Source: an uncultured Lactobacillus sp.
GTDB taxonomy: Bacteria; Bacillota; Bacilli; Lactobacillales; Lactobacillaceae
Direction of reading: 5' to 3'
Assembly (NCBI RefSeq): GCF_947367125.1
Contig: NZ_CANBCQ010000007.1
Coordinates: 1-64,000, forward strand
Length of the DNA: 64,000 nucleotides
Part shown: positions 27,681 to 39,117 of the stretch, piece after piece
How positions within the stretch are numbered: position 1 is the stretch's first letter
Layout: the number at the start of each line of letters is the position of its first letter
Program-made: the position numbers and the translations under genes
The notes under the pieces: model-generated
Databases searched by the model: none
What the model was told of the DNA's origin: nothing
Seen by the model: only the letters and a program-made list of their open reading frames with translations

Positions 27681-28163
27681 ATGAAGAAAGGCTATATACA
27701 ATTACCACACAATATTCATGAAACTATGATTTTTATGGGAATTGTTTCAATCGCTTCAGTAAATATTATTGCACCACTAATTTCAATGTTTGAAACAAGT
27801 TTTAGCTGGCATAATTATTTAATGACATTATCAATTATTCCGTTCATGTGGATTGCGGTAATTATAATCGTTTTATTGGCACAAAAGCCTGCAGCGATTT
27901 TAAAAAATCAGTTTGTTGATAAATATGATAGTTTTGGTGCACAAATTACTATTGATATTCTGTGCAATGTAATTATTATTTCCGCATTAATGACTATTAT
28001 TGGAACTTGGATTGGTCAACGTCAAATTTCGCTGGCTCCTTTTTATACTTATTTCAATAATTGACCAAAAAATTTAGGAATAGCATTTGCTGTTGAGGCT
28101 TTAATTGCGCAACCGATTGCGCGTAAAATATTGTTGTTTAAGCACATTCATGTAGCCAATTAA
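27681..28163 (+). pseudogene. DUF2798-type membrane protein interrupted by one TGA
   Basis: The first frame gives 127 residues with three hydrophobic segments (about 16-37, 46-66, 89-110) and stops at TGA after YTYFNN. The same frame continues without other change: PKNLGIAFAVEALIAQPIAR, then KILLFKHIHVAN, ending at TAA. A WPKN tryptophan at the junction is expected in DUF2798-like proteins, so TGG to TGA is the simplest explanation. The full product would be about 160 residues with four membrane segments and unknown function. AAGAAAGG precedes the ATG. A truncated protein could still be made. Confidence 0.75.
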
Positions 28164-28224
28164 TGTGAATTGATATTTAGCAATGGCTAATTATAGTGAA
28201 AATCAATTTTTTTAAAAAAAGGTA

Positions 28225-28252
28225 TTGCAAAGTGAAATAGGTTTGCTATAAT
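28225..28252 (+). promoter_or_regulatory. Promoter of the second tRNA-Gly
   Basis: TTGCAA, 16 bases and TATAAT, preceded by the same T-run/A-run as in copy 1. Confidence 0.75.
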
Positions 28253-28265
28253 AATAACTGTTGTT

Positions 28266-28337
28266 GCGGAAGTAGTTCAGTGGTAGAACATCACCTTGCC
28301 ATGGTGGGGGTCGCGGGTTCGAATCCCGTCTTCCGCT
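28266..28337 (+). tRNA. tRNA-Gly (anticodon GCC), copy 2
   Basis: Identical over the tRNA body to the first copy, including the GCC anticodon loop TTGCCAT. Here CCA follows the discriminator directly, so this copy may encode its CCA end. Its promoter is similar to copy 1, and its terminator lies just before the tRNA-Pro gene. Confidence 0.97.
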
Positions 28338-28346
28338 CCAAGATTG

Positions 28347-28374
28347 AAGGCTCACCGAATGGTGAGTCTTTTTT
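28347..28374 (+). terminator. Terminator between tRNA-Gly and tRNA-Pro
   Basis: AAGGCTCACC and GGTGAGTCTT pair (one G-T) around GAAT and run into T residues three bases before tRNA-Pro begins. Confidence 0.7.
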
Positions 28375-28377
28375 ATT

Positions 28378-28451
28378 CGGGAAATGGCTCAGTTTGGTAG
28401 AGCGCTGCGTTCGGGACGCAGAGGTCGCAAGTTCAAATCTTGTTTTCCCGA
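28378..28451 (+). tRNA. tRNA-Pro (anticodon CGG)
   Basis: Acceptor CGGGAAA/TTTCCCG, D-arm GCTC/GAGC, anticodon stem CTGCG/CGCAG with loop TTCGGGA, T-arm GCAAG/CTTGT with loop TTCAAAT. The anticodon CGG reads CCG. CCA is not encoded. No separate promoter is visible, so it depends on reading through the preceding hairpin. Confidence 0.95.
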
Positions 28452-28456
28452 TATTC

Positions 28457-28484
28457 AAGCTATCCGTTTGGGTAGCTTTTTTCT
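28457..28484 (+). terminator. Terminator of tRNA-Pro
   Basis: AAGCTATCC pairs with GGTAGCTT and is followed by a T-rich tract. The promoter of the next gene overlaps it. Confidence 0.75.
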
Positions 28485-28496
28485 TTTTGTTATAAT
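28468..28496 (+). promoter_or_regulatory. msrC promoter
   Basis: TTGGGT, 17 bases and TATAAT lie about 30 bases before msrC, with the -35 inside the tRNA-Pro terminator loop. Confidence 0.6.
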
Positions 28497-28524
28497 GTCT
28501 TTTAAAACTTAAAGGGAGATTAAA

Positions 28525-28980
28525 ATGGCAGCAGCTACTAAAGAAGAATATCAAATGCTAGTGGAGCAGGCTAAGGCGTTAGTTGCAGATGAGGATGATT
28601 GGATTGCTAATACAGCTAATTTATCTGCTCTTTTGTTTAATACATTGAATCAGGTTAATTTTGCAGGTGTTTATCGCTATGAAAATGGTGAATTGATTTT
28701 AGGACCATTTCAAGGGATGCCGGCATGTGTTCATATTCAAATGGGAAAAGGCGTTTGTGGAACTGCAGCTCAAACAGAGCAAACTCAGATTGTTGAAAAT
28801 GTGCATGAATTTGCTGGTCATATCGCTTGCGACAGTGCTTCAAATTCTGAAATTGTGCTTCCAATCTTTAAACAGGAAAAGCTTTGGGGCGTTTTTGACT
28901 TTGATTCAACTAAGTTAGCTAATTTTGACGAAATTGATAAAAAGTATTTAACTGAAATTGCAAAAGTGATTTTTGCTTAA
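28525..28980 (+). CDS. msrC: Free methionine-(R)-sulfoxide reductase (GAF-domain fRMsr)
   Basis: A soluble 151-residue GAF protein that reduces free L-methionine-(R)-sulfoxide, protecting the methionine pool from oxidation. The three conserved cysteines are C68 (GMPACVHI), C78 (GKGVCGTA) and C102 (GHIACDSASNSEIVLP); in this family the last two act as resolving/catalytic residues. The pattern separates it from signalling GAF domains. AAAGGGAG precedes the ATG. It is monocistronic. Confidence 0.9.
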   Translation: MAAATKEEYQMLVEQAKALVADEDDWIANTANLSALLFNTLNQVNFAGVYRYENGELILGPFQGMPACVHIQMGKGVCGTAAQTEQTQIVENVHEFAGHIACDSASNSEIVLPIFKQEKLWGVFDFDSTKLANFDEIDKKYLTEIAKVIFA

Positions 28981-29022
28981 TTGGATGATTTTGAACATAA
29001 TAAAATTGAAAAGTAATCAAAA

Positions 29023-29055
29023 TATTTTACTTACTGACAAAATAAAAGTAAAATA
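29023..29055. promoter_or_regulatory. Inverted repeat upstream of clpC (candidate operator)
   Basis: TATTTTACTT and AAGTAAAATA are perfect 10-bp complements separated by 13 bases, about 30 bases before the start. The sequence is neither a CIRCE element nor a recognisable CtsR box, so the binding protein is unknown. Confidence 0.4.
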
Positions 29056-29085
29056 CCATAACGTATTTTAAAGGGTGGTGTGTGT

Positions 29086-31566
29086 ATGGAAAATTCATAT
29101 AGTAAGAGTGTTAATCAAGTATTGAAAATTGCACGTGAACAAGCACAAAATTTTCATCACCGCTTGATTGGCACAGAGCATGTTCTATTAGCTTTAGTAA
29201 TTGAAACTGATGGTGAAGCAGGCAAAATTTTACGCTCATGGGGCTTAACACCTACTGCAGTGCGCGAAGAAATTGAACGCTATACAGGGTATGGCTCAGC
29301 GCCTAAGACAAGCTACATGGAAATGTCACCACGCTTAAGTTTAGCCTTAGATTACGCTAAAAGACGTGCTAATGATGATGGGGTTAAAGAAATTAACACC
29401 AATCATGTTTTATTAGGAATTACTGCTAGTGAACAAGTTTTATCAGCAATGATTTTGAAAAACTTAAATGTTGATATTCCACGTTTGCAACAGGATATTG
29501 AAGACAGTTTGGATCAAGACCAAGACTTTGGTGATTCAGCTAACTGGTTGGGTGACAATAATACCAATAATGGTCAAAAGAAGCGGAAGAGTAGTACTAC
29601 GCCAAATCTTGATAAAGTAGCAGTTAACTTGAATCAGCGAGTACGTAATGGTGAAATTGATCCTGTAATTGGACGCGATGAAGAGGTTAAGCGTGTAATT
29701 CAAATTTTGTCACGGCGAACCAAGAATAATCCAATGTTGGTTGGTGAACCAGGGGTAGGTAAGACTGCTGTTGCGGAAGCAATTGCAACTGAAATTGTCA
29801 ATAAAAAAGTACCTCAAGATATGCTGAAAAAGCGTGTCATGTCTTTAAACTTGGGTAGCTTAGTTGCTGGGACAAAGTACCGTGGTGAATTTGAAGATCG
29901 AATGAAAAAGATTTTAAATGAAGTCACTAAAGACGGTAACGTTATTCTCTTTGTGGACGAAATGCATACTTTGATTGGCGCTGGTGGTGCTGAAGGCGCA
30001 ATTGATGCTTCTAATATTTTAAAGCCATCACTTGCTCGTGGTGATATTCAAATGATTGGGGCAACTACCTTTAATGAATATCAAAAGTATATTGAAAAAG
30101 ATCAAGCTTTGGCCCGCCGTTTCCAACAGGTTCGTTTAAATGAGCCTTCAAGAGAAGACGCTTTGGCAATCATGCGTGGCTTAAAGTCAAAATATGAAAA
30201 GTTCCACCATGTAACTATTGCTGATGAAAGTCTAGAGGATGCCGTCGATTTGTCAATGCGTTACATTTCTGACCGCTTTTTACCAGATAAGGCAATTGAC
30301 TTAGTCGATGAAGCTGGTGCCGCTGTTAAGATTCGCAATAATGTTGGCAATGATGCTAAGCTGGAAAAGATTAATGAGCAGATAAAGGAAATTATTGCGC
30401 AAAAGAATGAAGCTGCCGCTAGTCAAAATTTTGTTAAGGCTGCTCAATTGCAAGATCAACAAAATAATCTGCAAATGCAACGCGAAGCAATGGTTGAAAA
30501 ACTTGAGGATAAGGTTAGCGCTAAAGCAGTAGTTGAACCTGAAGATATTGCTAAAGTTGTCTCTGAATGGACTGGTGTGCCAGTTACTCAGATGAAGCGC
30601 AATGAATCACGTCAATTGGCTAACTTGGAAAAGATTTTGCACCAACGTGTTATTGGACAAGATAAAGCTGTTTCAGCGGTTGCTCGGGCAATTCGTCGTA
30701 GCAGAAGTGGAATTAAAGATGAACGTCGGCCGATTGGATCCTTCTTATTCTTAGGACCAACCGGTGTTGGGAAGACAGAACTAGCTAAGTCAGTTGCAGC
30801 GGCAATGTTTGGCTCAGAAGATAATTTGATTAGGTTGGATATGTCTGAATACATGGATCAAATTGCTTCAAGCAAGTTGATCGGTTCAGCACCTGGATAT
30901 GTTGGCTATGAAGAAGGCGGACAACTATCTGAAAAGGTACGTCGTCACCCATATTCAGTTGTTTTACTAGACGAAGTAGAAAAAGCACATCCAGATGTCT
31001 TTAATTTGCTTTTGCAGGTTTTAGATGAAGGATTTTTGACTGACTCCAAAGGTAGAAAAGTCGACTTTAGAAATACAATTATAATCATGACTTCTAATTT
31101 AGGTTCTCGTTCGCTCTTTGATAATAAGGCAGTCGGCTTCAATGCAGATAATGCAGATCCAGCTAAGGCAAGGTCAGCTAAAGTGGAACAAGCAATCAAA
31201 CAATTCTTCCGTCCAGAATTTTTGAACCGAATTGATGAAACTATCATCTTCGATGAATTGGATAAGAAGCAATTACGCAATATTGTAACCTTGTTAACGC
31301 ACAAGTTAGTTGTTCGTTTGCAAAAGAAGGGTATTGAATTAAAGCTGTCACGTGCAGCATTAGATCAAATTGTACGTGATGGTTATGATCCAGAAAATGG
31401 TGCTCGACCACTTAGAAGAGCAATTCAAAATGATATTGAAGATAAAATTGCAGAAATGCTGATTACTGGTGAAGTCAAGCAAGGTGATACCTTGAAAATT
31501 GGTAGTCAACATGGTCACTTAAAATTCGAAGTAGTAAATGCTAAAAAAGCAACCATGAAAAGTTAA
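29086..31566 (+). CDS. clpC: ATP-dependent Clp protease ATPase subunit ClpC
   Basis: An AAA+ unfoldase that feeds substrates to ClpP. The 826 residues contain two N-terminal Clp repeats (1-145), Walker A1 GEPGVGKT (220-227), a UVR-type coiled linker near 425-460 that marks ClpC, and Walker A2 GPTGVGKT (557-564). The start is the ATG with GGGTGG 7 bases upstream. The ctsR-mcsA-mcsB genes that precede clpC in Bacillus are absent here, so regulation and adaptor use must differ. Confidence 0.93.
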   Translation: MENSYSKSVNQVLKIAREQAQNFHHRLIGTEHVLLALVIETDGEAGKILRSWGLTPTAVREEIERYTGYGSAPKTSYMEMSPRLSLALDYAKRRANDDGVKEINTNHVLLGITASEQVLSAMILKNLNVDIPRLQQDIEDSLDQDQDFGDSANWLGDNNTNNGQKKRKSSTTPNLDKVAVNLNQRVRNGEIDPVIGRDEEVKRVIQILSRRTKNNPMLVGEPGVGKTAVAEAIATEIVNKKVPQDMLKKRVMSLNLGSLVAGTKYRGEFEDRMKKILNEVTKDGNVILFVDEMHTLIGAGGAEGAIDASNILKPSLARGDIQMIGATTFNEYQKYIEKDQALARRFQQVRLNEPSREDALAIMRGLKSKYEKFHHVTIADESLEDAVDLSMRYISDRFLPDKAIDLVDEAGAAVKIRNNVGNDAKLEKINEQIKEIIAQKNEAAASQNFVKAAQLQDQQNNLQMQREAMVEKLEDKVSAKAVVEPEDIAKVVSEWTGVPVTQMKRNESRQLANLEKILHQRVIGQDKAVSAVARAIRRSRSGIKDERRPIGSFLFLGPTGVGKTELAKSVAAAMFGSEDNLIRLDMSEYMDQIASSKLIGSAPGYVGYEEGGQLSEKVRRHPYSVVLLDEVEKAHPDVFNLLLQVLDEGFLTDSKGRKVDFRNTIIIMTSNLGSRSLFDNKAVGFNADNADPAKARSAKVEQAIKQFFRPEFLNRIDETIIFDELDKKQLRNIVTLLTHKLVVRLQKKGIELKLSRAALDQIVRDGYDPENGARPLRRAIQNDIEDKIAEMLITGEVKQGDTLKIGSQHGHLKFEVVNAKKATMKS

Positions 31567-31585
31567 GTGATGTCAAGTGTTAGTC

Positions 31586-31614
31586 TTGACAAAATGCCTA
31601 AAATAACTTATAAT
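31586..31614 (+). promoter_or_regulatory. Consensus promoter upstream of rpoB
   Basis: TTGACA, 17 bases and TATAAT form a perfect sigma-A promoter between clpC and rpoB. The transcript would start near 31621 with a leader of about 170 bases. Confidence 0.85.
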
Positions 31615-31619
31615 TTTTG

Positions 31620-31716
31620 CTGATTTAAAAAGACTGAGATTCAGGATTTTGCTGATCTATTGTCCAGCAAAATGATAAAGGACAAAAACGACAATTGTTG
31701 TTTTTGTCTTTTTTAT
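31620..31716 (+). ncRNA. rpoB leader RNA ending in an intrinsic terminator (attenuator candidate)
   Basis: Downstream of the promoter lie a perfect 9-bp hairpin (ATTTTGCTG with CAGCAAAAT, 31646-31673) and then a terminator. About 95 bases of RNA would be released unless polymerase reads through to rpoB. No known riboswitch is recognised. It could be an autoregulatory rpoBC leader or an independent small RNA. Confidence 0.5.
31681..31716 (+). terminator. Terminator in the rpoB leader
   Basis: GACAAAAACGACAA and TTGTTGTTTTTGTC pair over 14 bp with one G-T pair, followed by six T. It may also catch clpC readthrough. Confidence 0.8.
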
Positions 31717-31791
31717 GCCTAAAATTGCAGTTTTTTGAATTTGTAACAGAAATGTAATATTTGCTTTCTTAGACAGAAAGGATGTTTTTCC

Positions 31792-34700
31792 TTGTTAAAT
31801 GGACACGTAGTGAACTACGGTAAACATCGAACTAGACGTAGCTTCTCCCGCATTAAGGAAGTATTGAAGCTGCCTAACTTAACTGATGTTCAAACCGAAT
31901 CATATAAGTGGTTTCTTGATAAAGGCATTAAAGAAGTCTTTGACGACATTATGCCAATTAGTGATTTCTCAGGTAAGCTTTCATTAGAGTATGTTGGCTA
32001 TAAATTGCAAAAGCCTAAGTATACCGTTGATGAAGCTCGTAATCATGATGCAACTTATGCTGCACCAATGCACGTTACCTTGAAGCTTACTAACCAAGAA
32101 ACTGGTGAAATTAAGACTCAAGATGTTTTCTTTGGCGATTTGCCATTAATGACCGAATCAGGTTCATTTATTGTTAACGGTGCTGAAAGAGTTATCGTTT
32201 CACAATTGGTAAGATCACCAGGTGTATATTACACTGGCGACTATGACAAGAATGGTCGTCAAATCTTTGGTACTACTGTTATTCCTAACCGTGGTGCTTG
32301 GCTTGAATATGAAACTGATGCTAAGAACGTTTCATTTGTTCGTGTAGACCGTACTCGTAAATTGCCTCTTACTGTATTGATTAGAGCAATGGGGATCGGC
32401 TCTGACAGCGACATTATTGATATGTTTGGTCAAAGTGATACTTTGCAATTTACTTTGGACAAAGATGTTCATAAGAACCCAGCTGACTCACGTGTAGCTG
32501 AAGCTTTGAAGGATATCTATGAAAGACTTCGTCCAGGTGAACCAAAGACTACTGATTCTTCACGTTCACTTTTGTATGCCCGTTTCTTTGATCCACGTCG
32601 CTACGACTTAGCACCTGTAGGTCGTTACAAGATCAACAAGAAGCTTTCACTTAAGAATCGTTTATATGGTCAAACTTTAGCTGAAACTTTGGCTGATCCA
32701 GATACTGGTGAAATCGTTGCTAAGAAGGGTACTGTAGTTACTCACGAAGTAATGGATAAATTAGCTCCATACCTTGATCGTGATGACTTCAAGATGGTAA
32801 CTTACCAACCTTCAAAAGAAGGCGTATTACCAGATCCAATTACAGTTCAAGAAATTAAAGTTTACTCAAAGGTTGATCCTGAACGTGAAGTTAAATTAAT
32901 GTCAAATGGTCATATTGATGCTAAAGTTAAGCATTTGACTCCAGCAGATGTTTTAGCTTCAATTAATTACTTCTTTGCATTGCAAGATAAGATCGGTACT
33001 ACTGACGATATTGACCACTTGGGTAACCGTCGTATTCGTCGTGTTGGTGAACTTCTTCAAAATCAATTTAGAATTGGTTTGGCACGTATGGAACGTGTTG
33101 TTCGTGAAAGAATGTCAATCCAAGATCCTTCAACAGTTACTCCACAACAATTGATTAACATCCGTCCAATTGTTGCAAGTATCAAGGAATTCTTTGGTTC
33201 ATCACAACTTTCACAGTTTATGGATCAACACAACCCATTGGGTGAATTGACTCACAAGCGTCGTATGTCAGCCTTAGGGCCTGGTGGTTTGACTCGTGAT
33301 CGTGCTGGTTATGAAGTTCGTGATGTTCACTATACTCACTATGGTCGTTTATGTCCTATCGAAACGCCAGAAGGTCCTAACATTGGTTTGATCAACTCAC
33401 TTGCTTCATACGCAATCATCAATAAGTATGGTTTCATTGAAACTCCATACCGTCGTGTTGATTGGAATACTCACAAGGTTACTGATAAGATCGACTACTT
33501 GACTGCTGATGAAGAAGATAACTACATCATTGCTGGTGCTAACACTCCATTAAATGATGATGGTTCATTCAAAGAAAACATTATTTTAGCTCGTCAAAAG
33601 GAAGATAACGTCGAAGTTTCTCCAGATAAGATTGACTACATGGACGTTATTCCTAAGCAGGTTGTTTCTGTCGCTTCAGCATGTATCCCATTCCTTGAAA
33701 ACGATGACTCTAACCGTGCTTTGATGGGTGCCAACCAGCAACGTCAGGCTGCTCCATTAATCAACCCACATGGTTCACTTGTTGGTACTGGTATGGAATA
33801 TCGTGCAGCCCACGACTCAGGTGCCGCTTTAATTGCTAAAGCTGCTGGTGTGGTTGAATACGTTGATGCTAATGAAATCCGTATTAGACGTGAAGATGGC
33901 ACTTTAGACAAGTACACTCTTGAAAAGTACCGTCGTTCAAACAACTCTAAGTCATACAACCAAACTCCTAATGTTAAGTTAGGTGATCAAGTTGATAAGA
34001 GTGATGTTATTGCCAATGGTCCAACTATGGATCATGGTGAACTTGCTTTGGGACAAAACCCATTGATCGCTTTCATGACTTGGAACATGTATAACTATGA
34101 AGATGCCATCATGCTTTCAGAACGTTTGGTTAAGGATGATGTGTACACTTCAATTAGTATTGAAGACTATGAATCAGAAGCTCGTGATACTAAGCTTGGT
34201 CCAGAAGAAATTACTAGAGAACTTCCTAACATTGGTGAAGATGCCTTAAAGGATCTTGATGCCGATGGTATTGTTCGTATTGGTGCAGAAGTTCACGATG
34301 GCGACATTTTAGTAGGTAAGGTAACCCCTAAGGGTGTAACTGAATTATCTGCTGAAGAAAGATTGCTTCACGCTATCTTTGGTGAAAAGGCTCGTGAAGT
34401 TCGTGATACTTCACTTCGTGTACCACACGGCGGTGGCGGTATTGTTCAAGACGTTAAGGTTTATACTCGTGAAGCCGGCGATGAACTTTCTCCAGGTGTT
34501 AACACTATGGTTCGGGTATACATCGCACAAAAGAGAAAGATTCAAGTTGGGGACAAGATGTCTGGTCGTCACGGTAACAAGGGTACTGTAGCTGCTGTTG
34601 TTCCAGAAGAAGACATGCCATACTTACCAGATGGTACGCCAGTAGATATTTGTTTGAACCCAATGGGTGTTCCATCACGTATGAACATCGGACAGCTTCT

Positions 34701-35430
34701 TGAATTGCACTTAGGTGCAGCTGCTCGTCAATTAGGTATTCACGTGGCAACTCCAGTATTCGATGGTGCCAACGAAAATGATGTTTGGGATACAGTTCGT
34801 CAAGCTGGTGTTGATAAAGACGGTAAGACAGTTATTTATGATGGTCGTACCGGTGAACCTTTCCATAACCGTGTATCTGTAGGTGTCATGCACTACTTGA
34901 AACTTACTCACATGGTTGATGATAAGATCCACGCTCGTTCAATTGGGCCTTACTCATTGGTTACTCAACAACCACTTGGTGGTAAAGCACAATTTGGTGG
35001 TCAGCGTTTCGGTGAAATGGAAGTTTGGGCCCTTGAAGCTTATGGTGCTGCTTACACATTGCAAGAAATTTTGACTTACAAGTCAGATGACGTTGTCGGT
35101 CGTGTAAAGGCATATGAAGCTATTGTTAAGGGTGAAAAGATTCCTAAGCCGGGTGTTCCAGAATCATTCCGTGTTCTTGTTAAGGAACTTCAATCATTAG
35201 GTTTGGATATTCGTGTTCTTGATATGAACCACAATGAAATTGAACTTCGCGATATGGATGAAGACTCAAGCGAACATTTGAACATTGATACTTTGTCACG
35301 GATGGCAGAAGAGCAAGAAAAGAAGAAGTTAGCCGAGGAAACTGGAAAATCAGAAGATAAAGATAGTAAAGAAGATGCAGATAAGCTAGTAGCTCCTGCA
35401 GATGAGTCTGACGATAAAGTTTCTAAATAG
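31792..35430 (+). CDS. rpoB: DNA-directed RNA polymerase subunit beta
   Basis: The 1212-residue beta subunit forms half of the active-site cleft and the rifampicin pocket. The Rif region is intact and wild-type in form ([20 protein letters not shown] region, then [10 protein letters not shown]). GRHGNKG and the [20 protein letters not shown] segments bind RNA and the template. The start is TTG with AAAGGA 9 bases upstream. The last 40 residues are acidic and rich in Lys/Glu/Asp, a tail common in lactobacilli. It is followed by rpoC at 15 bases. Unlike Bacillus, rplJ-rplL are not upstream. Confidence 0.98.
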   Translation: MLNGHVVNYGKHRTRRSFSRIKEVLKLPNLTDVQTESYKWFLDKGIKEVFDDIMPISDFSGKLSLEYVGYKLQKPKYTVDEARNHDATYAAPMHVTLKLTNQETGEIKTQDVFFGDLPLMTESGSFIVNGAERVIVSQLVRSPGVYYTGDYDKNGRQIFGTTVIPNRGAWLEYETDAKNVSFVRVDRTRKLPLTVLIRAMGIGSDSDIIDMFGQSDTLQFTLDKDVHKNPADSRVAEALKDIYERLRPGEPKTTDSSRSLLYARFFDPRRYDLAPVGRYKINKKLSLKNRLYGQTLAETLADPDTGEIVAKKGTVVTHEVMDKLAPYLDRDDFKMVTYQPSKEGVLPDPITVQEIKVYSKVDPEREVKLMSNGHIDAKVKHLTPADVLASINYFFALQDKIGTTDDIDHLGNRRIRRVGELLQNQFRIGLARMERVVRERMSIQDPSTVTPQQLINIRPIVASIKEFFGSSQLSQFMDQHNPLGELTHKRRMSALGPGGLTRDRAGYEVRDVHYTHYGRLCPIETPEGPNIGLINSLASYAIINKYGFIETPYRRVDWNTHKVTDKIDYLTADEEDNYIIAGANTPLNDDGSFKENIILARQKEDNVEVSPDKIDYMDVIPKQVVSVASACIPFLENDDSNRALMGANQQRQAAPLINPHGSLVGTGMEYRAAHDSGAALIAKAAGVVEYVDANEIRIRREDGTLDKYTLEKYRRSNNSKSYNQTPNVKLGDQVDKSDVIANGPTMDHGELALGQNPLIAFMTWNMYNYEDAIMLSERLVKDDVYTSISIEDYESEARDTKLGPEEITRELPNIGEDALKDLDADGIVRIGAEVHDGDILVGKVTPKGVTELSAEERLLHAIFGEKAREVRDTSLRVPHGGGGIVQDVKVYTREAGDELSPGVNTMVRVYIAQKRKIQVGDKMSGRHGNKGTVAAVVPEEDMPYLPDGTPVDICLNPMGVPSRMNIGQLLELHLGAAARQLGIHVATPVFDGANENDVWDTVRQAGVDKDGKTVIYDGRTGEPFHNRVSVGVMHYLKLTHMVDDKIHARSIGPYSLVTQQPLGGKAQFGGQRFGEMEVWALEAYGAAYTLQEILTYKSDDVVGRVKAYEAIVKGEKIPKPGVPESFRVLVKELQSLGLDIRVLDMNHNEIELRDMDEDSSEHLNIDTLSRMAEEQEKKKLAEETGKSEDKDSKEDADKLVAPADESDDKVSK

Positions 35431-35445
35431 TAGGAGGTTAAACTT

Positions 35446-38400
35446 TTGATCGACGTAAATAAGTTTGAAAGTATGCAAATTGGTCTTGCATCACCTAACA
35501 AGATCAGAAGCTGGTCATATGGTGAAGTTAAGAAGCCAGAGACCATCAACTACCGTACTTTAAAGCCTGAAAAAGATGGCTTGTTTGATGAAAGAATTTT
35601 TGGGCCAACTAAAGATTGGTCATGTGCCTGTGGTAAGTATAAGGGTGTTAGATACCGCGGTATTGTTTGTGACCGTTGTGGTGTTGAAGTTACTTCTTCA
35701 AAGGTAAGAAGAGAACGGATGGGTCACATTGAATTAGCTGCACCTGTAACTCACATTTGGTACTTCAAGGGTATCCCATCAAGAATGGGTTTGGTCTTGG
35801 ATATTTCTCCAAGATTACTTGAAGAAGTTATCTACTTTGCTGCATATATCGTAATTGATCCAGGTGACACTGATCTTGAGCCTAAGCAATTATTGACTGA
35901 AGCTGAATATCGTGAACAAAAAGCTAAGTATGGCAACCGTTTTGAAGCAAAAATGGGTGCTGAAGCTGTACGCGAATTGCTTAAGAAAGTTGACCTTGAT
36001 AAAGAAGTTAATGACTTGAAGAAAGAACTTCAAACTGCTACTGGTCAAAAACGTACTCGTGCAATTAGACGTTTGGACATTTTGGATGCCTTTAAGAATT
36101 CAGGCAACAAGCCTGAATGGATGGTAATGGATGCTGTTCCAGTAATCCCACCAGATCTTCGTCCAATGGTTCAACTTGAAGGTGGGCGTTTTGCTACTTC
36201 AGATTTGAACGATTTGTACAGACGTGTAATTAACCGTAACAACCGTTTGAAGAGATTGCTTGACTTGAATGCACCTAATATCATCGTTCAAAACGAAAAG
36301 CGGATGCTTCAAGAAGCTGTCGATGCTTTAATTGATAACGGGCGTCGTGGTCGTCCAGTAGTTGGACCAGGTAACCGTCCATTGAAGTCACTTTCACACA
36401 TGCTTAAAGGTAAGCAAGGTCGCTTCCGTCAAAACTTGCTTGGTAAGCGTGTTGACTACTCAGGTCGTTCAGTTATCGATGTTTCACCAAAATTGAAGTT
36501 CTATCAATGTGGTGTGCCACGTCCAATGGCTTTGGAATTATTCAAGCCATTTGTCATGCATGAATTGGTTAAGCGCGGAATTGCTTCTAACATTAAGAAT
36601 GCTAAGCGTAAGATTGATCGTGAAGATGATGATATTTGGGATGTACTTGAAGATGTTATTAAGGAACGTCCAGTTCTTTTGAACCGGGCCCCTACTCTTC
36701 ACCGTTTGAGTATCCAAGCATTTGAACCAATTTTGGTACCAGGTAAGTCTATTAGACTTCACCCATTAGCTTGTGAAGCTTACAATGCCGACTTCGATGG
36801 TGACCAGATGGCCATCCACGTTCCACTTTCAGATGAAGCTGTTGCTGAATCACGCTTATTGATGTTAGCAGCTCACCATATTTTGGCTCCTAAGGATGGT
36901 AAGCCAATCGTTACTCCATCACAGGATATCGTTTTGGGTAACTACTGGTTGACTCAAGCTGAACGTGGCCGTGAAGGTGAAGGCATGATCTTCAGTTCAC
37001 CAGCTGAAGCTGCTGTAGCTTACGAAAATGGTGATATCCACTACCATACTATTATTGGTATGTCTGCAGATGCTATGCCTAAGAAGCCATGGCCTAAGGG
37101 TCATGAACACGGCATCTTTATCACTACTTACGGTAAGATTGTCTTTAACCAATTATTCCCTGATGATTACTTCTACATCAATGAACCAACTGAAGAAAAC
37201 TTAAACAACCCATTGGCTGCTAAGTACTTCTTAGGTGAAGGCGAAGATATTAAGAAGAAGATTGATGAAGTGGGCGACGACTTAATCGCTAGTCCATTTA
37301 AGGGTAGTTTCTTGTCAGATTCAATTGCTACTATCTACAAGTATTACAAGGTTCAAAGAACTTCAGAATACTTGGATGATTTGAAGAAATTGGGTTACAC
37401 TAGCTCAACTACTTCAGGTATTACTATTGGTATGACTGATGTTCCTGAAATCCAAGACAAGGATGAAAAGGTAGCCAAGGCTCGTAAACAAGTTGATGTT
37501 GTTTCTAAGCAATTTAGACGTGGTTTGATTACTGAACAAGAACGTCACGATCGAGTAATTAGCATTTGGAATGCATGTAAGGATAAGATTCAAAACGAAA
37601 TCGCTCAAATTCACGCACCTCGTAACCCAATTTCAATCATGGCCGACTCAGGTGCCCGTGGTAACATTTCAAACTTTACTCAGTTAGCCGGTATGCGTGG
37701 TTTGATGGCCACTCCTAACGGTGGTTTGTTCGAAATTCCTGTTACTTCAAACTTCAAGGAAGGTTTGTCAGTATTGGAATTGTTCATGTCCACTCACGGT
37801 GCTCGTAAAGGTATGACTGATACTGCATTGAAGACTGCTCAGTCAGGTTACTTGACTCGTCGTTTGGTTGATGTTGCTCAGGATGTCATTATTCGTGATG
37901 ATGATTGTGGTACTGATCGTGGTATTACAGTTAGTGCCATCATGGAAGGTGACGAAATGATCGAACCATTATTTGATCGTTTGGTTGGCCGTTTCACTGC
38001 TGAAACTGTTAAGAATCCTGAAACAGGTGAGACCATTGTTGGCAGAGATGTCATGATGGATGAAAACATGGCTCATAAGATTTGTGATGCTGGTGTAACT
38101 CATGTTAAGATTCGTTCAATTCTTACCTGTGATACTCCTCACGGTGTATGTCGCAAGTGTTACGGTATGAACCTTGCTACTGGTGAAGAAGTTGAAGTTG
38201 GTGAAGCAGTAGGTACTGTTGCTGCTCAATCAATTGGTGAACCTGGTACTCAGCTTACTTTGAGAACTTTCCACAACGGTGGTGTTGCCGGTGCTGAAGA
38301 TATTACTCAAGGTTTGCCTCGTGTGCAAGAATTGTTTGAAGCACGTAACCCTAAGGGTCGTGCAACCATTTCTGAAGTTGATGGTGTAATTGATTCAATT

Positions 38401-39105
38401 CAAGAAAACCCAGCAGAACATACTCGTGAAATTACTGTTAAGGGCAAGATCGATACTAGAAGCTACAGTGTTCCTTACACTGCTTCAGTTGCTGTTGCTG
38501 AAGGTGACTATGTTCACCGCGGTGATAAGTTGACTCTAGGTTCTGTTGATCCTAAGGAATTGATCCAAGTTACTGATACTTTGACTACTGAAAAGTACAT
38601 CTTGGCTGAAGTTCAAAAAGCCTACAGAATGCAGGGTGTAGACATTTCCGATAAGCACGTTGAAGTATTAACTCGTCAAATGTTGCAAAAGGTTCGTGTC
38701 CTTGATCCAGGTGAAACTGATATCTTACCAGGTGAGGTTATGGACATTGGTCAATTTAGAGATCGCAACAAGGAAGTTATTATTTCTGGTGGTATTCCAG
38801 CAACTGCTCAAAGCGTTATTTTGGGTATTACTAAGGCCGCTTTGGAAACTAATAGTTTCTTGTCAGCTGCTTCATTCCAGGAAACTACTCGTGTTCTTAC
38901 TGATGCATCAATCAGAGGTAAGAATGATCCACTTCTTGGACTTAAGGAAAATGTTATTATTGGTAAGATTATTCCAGCTGGTACTGGTATGCCTGTATAC
39001 CGCAGCATGGAACCTGAAGCTGACGTTAAGAAACCAGATTCAGTATATTCAATTGCCGATATCGAAAAACAAATGAAAGAAAAAGATAAAGCTAAGCAAG
39101 ATTAG
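35446..39105 (+). CDS. rpoC: DNA-directed RNA polymerase subunit beta'
   Basis: The catalytic beta' subunit, 1219 residues. N447-A-D-F-D-G-D453 binds the active-site magnesium. The zinc ribbon at the N-terminus has C60, C62, C75 and C78. The second zinc site is in the [13 protein letters not shown] region. The trigger loop region ([19 protein letters not shown]) is intact. The start is TTG with GGAGG 9 bases upstream. It ends in a lysine-rich helical tail and a strong terminator. Confidence 0.98.
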   Translation: MIDVNKFESMQIGLASPNKIRSWSYGEVKKPETINYRTLKPEKDGLFDERIFGPTKDWSCACGKYKGVRYRGIVCDRCGVEVTSSKVRRERMGHIELAAPVTHIWYFKGIPSRMGLVLDISPRLLEEVIYFAAYIVIDPGDTDLEPKQLLTEAEYREQKAKYGNRFEAKMGAEAVRELLKKVDLDKEVNDLKKELQTATGQKRTRAIRRLDILDAFKNSGNKPEWMVMDAVPVIPPDLRPMVQLEGGRFATSDLNDLYRRVINRNNRLKRLLDLNAPNIIVQNEKRMLQEAVDALIDNGRRGRPVVGPGNRPLKSLSHMLKGKQGRFRQNLLGKRVDYSGRSVIDVSPKLKFYQCGVPRPMALELFKPFVMHELVKRGIASNIKNAKRKIDREDDDIWDVLEDVIKERPVLLNRAPTLHRLSIQAFEPILVPGKSIRLHPLACEAYNADFDGDQMAIHVPLSDEAVAESRLLMLAAHHILAPKDGKPIVTPSQDIVLGNYWLTQAERGREGEGMIFSSPAEAAVAYENGDIHYHTIIGMSADAMPKKPWPKGHEHGIFITTYGKIVFNQLFPDDYFYINEPTEENLNNPLAAKYFLGEGEDIKKKIDEVGDDLIASPFKGSFLSDSIATIYKYYKVQRTSEYLDDLKKLGYTSSTTSGITIGMTDVPEIQDKDEKVAKARKQVDVVSKQFRRGLITEQERHDRVISIWNACKDKIQNEIAQIHAPRNPISIMADSGARGNISNFTQLAGMRGLMATPNGGLFEIPVTSNFKEGLSVLELFMSTHGARKGMTDTALKTAQSGYLTRRLVDVAQDVIIRDDDCGTDRGITVSAIMEGDEMIEPLFDRLVGRFTAETVKNPETGETIVGRDVMMDENMAHKICDAGVTHVKIRSILTCDTPHGVCRKCYGMNLATGEEVEVGEAVGTVAAQSIGEPGTQLTLRTFHNGGVAGAEDITQGLPRVQELFEARNPKGRATISEVDGVIDSIQENPAEHTREITVKGKIDTRSYSVPYTASVAVAEGDYVHRGDKLTLGSVDPKELIQVTDTLTTEKYILAEVQKAYRMQGVDISDKHVEVLTRQMLQKVRVLDPGETDILPGEVMDIGQFRDRNKEVIISGGIPATAQSVILGITKAALETNSFLSAASFQETTRVLTDASIRGKNDPLLGLKENVIIGKIIPAGTGMPVYRSMEPEADVKKPDSVYSIADIEKQMKEKDKAKQD

Positions 39106-39117
39106 TTTTATGTAGAA

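Noticed and set aside
28062..28064. In-frame TGA in the DUF2798-type gene as a selenocysteine codon
   Set aside because: No SECIS-like structure follows and lactobacilli of this group lack the selenocysteine machinery as far as known. A tryptophan is expected at this position.
28291..28554. Minus-strand ORF across the tRNA genes, with KTGFEPATPT-like text
   Set aside because: It reads through the antisense of two tRNA genes, a common source of false ORFs annotated in many genomes.
28981..29085. CtsR box or CIRCE element before clpC
   Set aside because: No tandem heptamer of the GGTCAAA type and no TTAGCACTC repeat were found.
33180..33300. Rifampicin-resistance substitution in RpoB
   Set aside because: The cluster residues read as the common susceptible form.
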